Below, piece by piece: positions 6,781 to 9,517 of a stretch of 9,517 nucleotides of DNA. The notes below the pieces were generated by a model that was not told where the DNA came from, ran no database searches, and saw nothing but the letters and a program-made list of their open reading frames with translations. Position 1 is the stretch's first letter. Each line of letters begins with the position of its first letter. The stretch is from CAXRGH01 sp964230195. Its GTDB lineage: Bacteria > Pseudomonadota > Gammaproteobacteria > Enterobacterales > Alteromonadaceae. The stretch covers positions 1 to 9,517 of the forward strand of contig CAXRGH010000018.1 of assembly GCA_964230195.1 (NCBI GenBank), given 5' to 3'. A program made the translations under genes and the position numbers.

Positions 6781-7842
6781 ATGAAGAAGAATACGAAAGG
6801 TTCATTACTGATTGGCGCTGTTAGTGTTTGTGGCTTTTTGGCGTGGTTTATGACACCCAAGGATACATCGGTACATGTTTCATCAGCGGTTGAAGTATTG
6901 AAACAACCTTCATCAGTTACTGCTACCCCGTCAAATCAACCTCCAGCAATGTCTCTGAGCGTGCCGCATGCGGTGCCAGCGTCTGAAGCTGAGGTGGCCT
7001 TTAAAGATAATGCTCGATTTATTGCGACAGCGTATGCCAGTGAATTGCAGTATCCCGTGTACTCAAGACCATTGTCGAAAAATGACTTTGATCGCTTGGA
7101 GCCTAATTTCTTTGCCAATGAAGTCGTTCCTATCAATGATGATGGTGAAAAGCTAACGCTCTCTTTGGAAAAGTATCGTTATACTGCCCCCGAACCTATC
7201 GTGTTAACCTTGATGGGCAGAGGCATTACTCGAGCTTCAGTTGAAGCGCAAGCTGTTGGTGGCGACGATGTTTTAGGTAGTAGCAAATTTTCCGAATCTA
7301 ACGGACTATGGCAAGCCACTGTGCTGCCCAATGATAATTTCCCGATGTCCCTTGAATTGGTCGTTACCGCCCGCGTTCAAGGGAAAACAATCCCAGTAGT
7401 GGCACATGTTAAATACGTAAAGCCAACCGCGACGATAATCAAGGTGGAACAGCCCACCACTCGTGATAGTGATATGGCGTTCAAGGTAGTCCTAGATGTG
7501 AAAACCGGCGGTTTGTATCGGGTCAAAGCAAATCTATTCTCGCAAGATGGTCGTCCCATTGCTCACCTGACTGGCAAAGATAAACTCAGTTCAGGACGTC
7601 AATCATTGGTATTGAACGCTCATGTGTCTGTGTTGAAAGGTGAAACGGCCCCGTTTGTGTTGCGCACGTTTCAAGTAGAGCTGATGTCTCCTCGACCAGG
7701 AGTGCCAAAGCAATACGGGAACAGTGACCTTGATGAGTTGGTGATTGATGACTTTGCGGTTGAATCGCTGGTCGACAAACCTTATGAGCCCTCAGAACAA
7801 GAACAACAGCGTCTGCAATTTCTCCAAACCATTGCCAACTAG
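6781..7842 (+). CDS. Membrane-anchored beta-rich periplasmic protein, DUF4785-like, lipase partner candidate
   Basis: The 353-residue product begins with a Lys-rich tail and one hydrophobic segment (about residues 8-24) with no convincing cleavage site or lipobox. A Ser/Pro/Thr/Val-rich linker (about 28-70) and a periplasmic part follow. Motifs such as YPVYSRPLS (91-99) with RLEPNFF, and GLYRVKANL with DGRPIAHL (about 244-263), resemble DUF4785 proteins as I remember them; that assignment needs a profile search. The 120-330 region reads as alternating strands, consistent with two Ig-like beta-sandwiches. It starts 16 bases after the lipase stop with CAGGAG (6769-6774) six bases before ATG, so the two are almost certainly co-transcribed. 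Position and topology match those of lipase foldases (Lif), but the Lif motif RxxFDY(F/C)L(S/T)A is absent. The molecular function is unknown. Confidence 0.8.
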   Translation: MKKNTKGSLLIGAVSVCGFLAWFMTPKDTSVHVSSAVEVLKQPSSVTATPSNQPPAMSLSVPHAVPASEAEVAFKDNARFIATAYASELQYPVYSRPLSKNDFDRLEPNFFANEVVPINDDGEKLTLSLEKYRYTAPEPIVLTLMGRGITRASVEAQAVGGDDVLGSSKFSESNGLWQATVLPNDNFPMSLELVVTARVQGKTIPVVAHVKYVKPTATIIKVEQPTTRDSDMAFKVVLDVKTGGLYRVKANLFSQDGRPIAHLTGKDKLSSGRQSLVLNAHVSVLKGETAPFVLRTFQVELMSPRPGVPKQYGNSDLDELVIDDFAVESLVDKPYEPSEQEQQRLQFLQTIAN

Positions 7843-7853
7843 CCTGTGATATA

Positions 7854-7866
7854 ACAATCAGATTGT
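7854..7866. terminator. Weak hairpin between the convergent lipase operon and TPR lipoprotein gene
   Basis: ACAAT (7854-7858) pairs with ATTGT (7862-7866) around a three-base loop, followed on the plus strand by CATTTTAAT. It is the only hairpin I see in the 28-base gap between the two convergent stop codons. Five AT-rich pairs make a poor terminator, so read-through into antisense of either neighbour is possible. Confidence 0.25.
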
Positions 7867-7870
7867 CATT

Positions 7871-9034
7871 TTAATGGCTGTTCAATTTCGCGGCGTAGTG
7901 AGCTAGGGTTTCAAGTTTTTGTTGGTATTGACGGCGCTCCATAATCAATTCGCTAGCTTGAGCGGCTCGCTTCATATAAGCGCTTGCAGTATCAAACTCA
8001 TGCATTTGATAATAACTTTTCGCAATACCGAACAATACGTTAGACTGTTTTGGATTTAGGCTGAGGGAACGACGGTAATGTCTGATTGCTTGCGAGTATT
8101 TCATATCTTGGTAAGCTTGATCGCCCAACATAGCGAAATAAAAAGGGTTGGTCTTTCGCGACGCTTGAATTTTTCGGCGTAAACCATTGGCCTCATTTTC
8201 TCTATCCGTGATCTCGTAAAGTATTGCGAGGCTTTCTAATACGTTGTTGTCATCTGGCTTAATAGACAGAGAGTGATGGTAAAGTGTTTCAGATAACGCA
8301 AGATAGCCGGAACGTTTATATAAAATTCCAAGATTGTGCCAAAGGCTAGAATCGGAGGCATTTAAATTTAATCCCGCAACAAAGTAACGGTAGGCAGTGT
8401 CATAGTCGTTTCTGAGCATTGCGTCTGCTCCTTTATTTCCATAAAACATAGCAACCACTTGCTGTTTAGTCAGAGGGGAAGAACGCAATTTAGCTAAGCT
8501 TGGAACAAAATCGATGACGGTGTGGTTACTCGAGTATATTTTTCGGTTGTCAAATTTCTCACCGATAATTCTTAGGTTAACATGACCATTCGCGACAAAT
8601 TGCTGATATCGCTGAGCCCAATTTTCTTCAACATTAACATGCCTGAATTGGCTTGAGATATTGGCGTAATCCGTTAACGCGTAGGTCATAATGGTTAGCG
8701 ACAAACAGTTTGCAAGCTGAGTTTGAAAAGTATCTTGAGCAATTAAATCAGCGCCACTGTCGTAAGCTAATGCTAATTTTTCGGGGGTAAACAAATCCTG
8801 CAGTAATCGTTCTGCCCGTTTGAAAGGGTCGTTTATGGTCATCAAATTCTGTTGAACGTAAGTTTGCATTTCTGGCGACAGCGCAAAGATCTCCTCTTCC
8901 GATTCAATATGATGAGATGTGTTTAGGAAGACGTGGTCAAGGCGATACTCGGTAGGAGAAACATTAGACGCGGGATGCGTGCTGTTGCACCCGATACAAA
9001 CAATGCCAAATAAAAATATACAGCTTCTTATCAT
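7871..9034 (-). CDS. Lipoprotein with transglutaminase-like domain and TPR repeats
   Basis: The 387-residue product has a short signal sequence with a lipobox-like CIGC, predicting lipidation at C16 and membrane attachment; the Cys at -3 is atypical. Residues about 60-180 look like a transglutaminase/papain-like core: ANCLSLT (C110), NGHVNLRI (H151) and HTVIDFVP (D175), in the order and spacing of a Cys-His-Asp triad. Residues about 200-365 contain four or five TPR units, for example ADAMLRNDYDTAYRYFVAG, LWHNLGILYKRSGYLALSE and AMLGDQAYQDMKYSQAIRHY. TPRs mediate protein contacts, so a periplasmic scaffold or a protease-like enzyme acting on envelope partners is plausible, but no substrate is known. 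AGGGAG lies seven bases before ATG 9034. It faces the lipase operon tail to tail and may have its own promoter in the 92 bases upstream. Confidence 0.83.
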   Translation of the reverse strand: MIRSCIFLFGIVCIGCNSTHPASNVSPTEYRLDHVFLNTSHHIESEEEIFALSPEMQTYVQQNLMTINDPFKRAERLLQDLFTPEKLALAYDSGADLIAQDTFQTQLANCLSLTIMTYALTDYANISSQFRHVNVEENWAQRYQQFVANGHVNLRIIGEKFDNRKIYSSNHTVIDFVPSLAKLRSSPLTKQQVVAMFYGNKGADAMLRNDYDTAYRYFVAGLNLNASDSSLWHNLGILYKRSGYLALSETLYHHSLSIKPDDNNVLESLAILYEITDRENEANGLRRKIQASRKTNPFYFAMLGDQAYQDMKYSQAIRHYRRSLSLNPKQSNVLFGIAKSYYQMHEFDTASAYMKRAAQASELIMERRQYQQKLETLAHYAAKLNSH

Positions 9035-9126
9035 GACTGTCTCCCTGACTATTCACTCTCTTTAACCATATAAGCAAACGAACAGTTATTCCATGTTTCG
9101 TTATGAGTTAATGAAACCAAATGTGT

Positions 9127-9517
9127 CTAATACTTTTGTAAGCTGACGCTGTCTTTCTTGTTTATCCACTGGATTAGATCGTTGTAGGGCATCGGTTTTG
9201 CGATTTTGTAGCCTTGTGCTTGATCACATCCCCATTGTTTCAACATAGTGAGATGCTGCGCTTCTTCTACACCCTCAGCAATCACATGAATCCCGAGTGG
9301 CTTTGCCATTGTGATCATAGTTTCAGTCACGTTTTTCAATTTCTCATCGAGATGCATCTCTTTGATAAACGATTGATCAATCTTTAATTTGTTGAGGGGA
9401 AGTTGAGTAATATAACTGAAGGAAGAGTACCCTGTACCAAAGTCATCAAGGGCGGTGAGCACGCCCATCGTCTGAAGCGTGCGCATCACGGCAATTGCTT
9501 TGTTAATGTCATGGATG
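9127..9517 (-). CDS. EAL-domain c-di-GMP phosphodiesterase (C-terminal fragment)
   Basis: The gene enters from the right edge, so only its last 129 complete codons are visible; the N-terminal part, including the EAL motif itself and any sensory or GGDEF domain, lies outside. What remains is the second half of an EAL domain: LDDFGTGYSS with the paired metal-binding Asp residues, LKIDQSFI with the conserved Lys, and VIAEGVE with the catalytic Glu, then AQGYKIAKPMP near the C-terminus. All visible catalytic positions are intact, so the enzyme is predicted to hydrolyse c-di-GMP and affect the motile/sessile switch. The frame is open to the edge without a convincing start; the GTG/ATG codons at 9484-9489 are internal to the domain. 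The stop is TAG at 9127-9129, 92 bases upstream of the TPR lipoprotein gene start, in the same direction. Confidence 0.92.
   Translation of the reverse strand, partial: IHDINKAIAVMRTLQTMGVLTALDDFGTGYSSFSYITQLPLNKLKIDQSFIKEMHLDEKLKNVTETMITMAKPLGIHVIAEGVEEAQHLTMLKQWGCDQAQGYKIAKPMPYNDLIQWINKKDSVSLQKY

Noticed and set aside
6781..7842. Classical lipase-specific foldase (Lif/LipB) identity for the second lipase-operon gene
   Set aside because: Topology and position fit, but the RxxFDY motif and the long helical composition are missing; the sequence looks beta-rich.
9484..9489. Start codon for a short EAL protein at GTG/ATG 9484-9489
   Set aside because: The frame stays open with EAL-like sequence to the window edge, and starting here would remove half of the domain, including the EAL motif.

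Overview
The window looks like chromosomal DNA from a free-living, probably marine gammaproteobacterium of the Alteromonadales/Vibrionales/Shewanella type. This rests on a moderate-to-low GC impression, close similarity of the PII protein to enterobacterial GlnB/GlnK, an RmuC of proteobacterial type, a secreted lipase, a periplasmic sulfatase and an EAL phosphodiesterase. The genus cannot be fixed from the sequence alone. I see no tRNA, rRNA, CRISPR array, transposase, integrase or phage gene. Most intergenic gaps are under 210 bases; the only longer one is the 390-base lipase/PII gap.

Layout from left to right. The start of an exported, probably outer-membrane, protein runs leftward off the left edge (1-207). 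It is divergent from rmuC (412-2031), a membrane-anchored coiled-coil protein with a nuclease-like fold. rmuC is followed by hairpins and a palindromic terminator, then a PfkB-family kinase (2197-3264) and a secreted type I sulfatase (3345-4844). The kinase and sulfatase run in the same direction with no visible terminator between them. A perfect 17-bp inverted repeat then separates the sulfatase from the convergent PII signalling gene (4986-5324, minus), and probably terminates transcription from both sides.

After the 390-base regulatory gap comes a two-gene unit: a secreted alpha/beta-hydrolase lipase (5715-6764) and a membrane-anchored, beta-rich protein (6781-7842) that resembles DUF4785 proteins. 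Converging on it is a lipoprotein gene (7871-9034, minus) combining a transglutaminase-like Cys-His-Asp domain with TPR repeats. The window ends inside an EAL-domain c-di-GMP phosphodiesterase gene (9127-9517, minus).

Envelope and export functions dominate: five of the nine genes encode exported or membrane-tethered products, and rmuC is also membrane-anchored. The least explained part is the lipase operon. Its second protein has the genomic position and topology of a lipase-specific foldase (N-terminal anchor, Ser/Pro/Thr-rich linker, periplasmic domain), but a beta-sandwich-like sequence instead of the helical foldase family.
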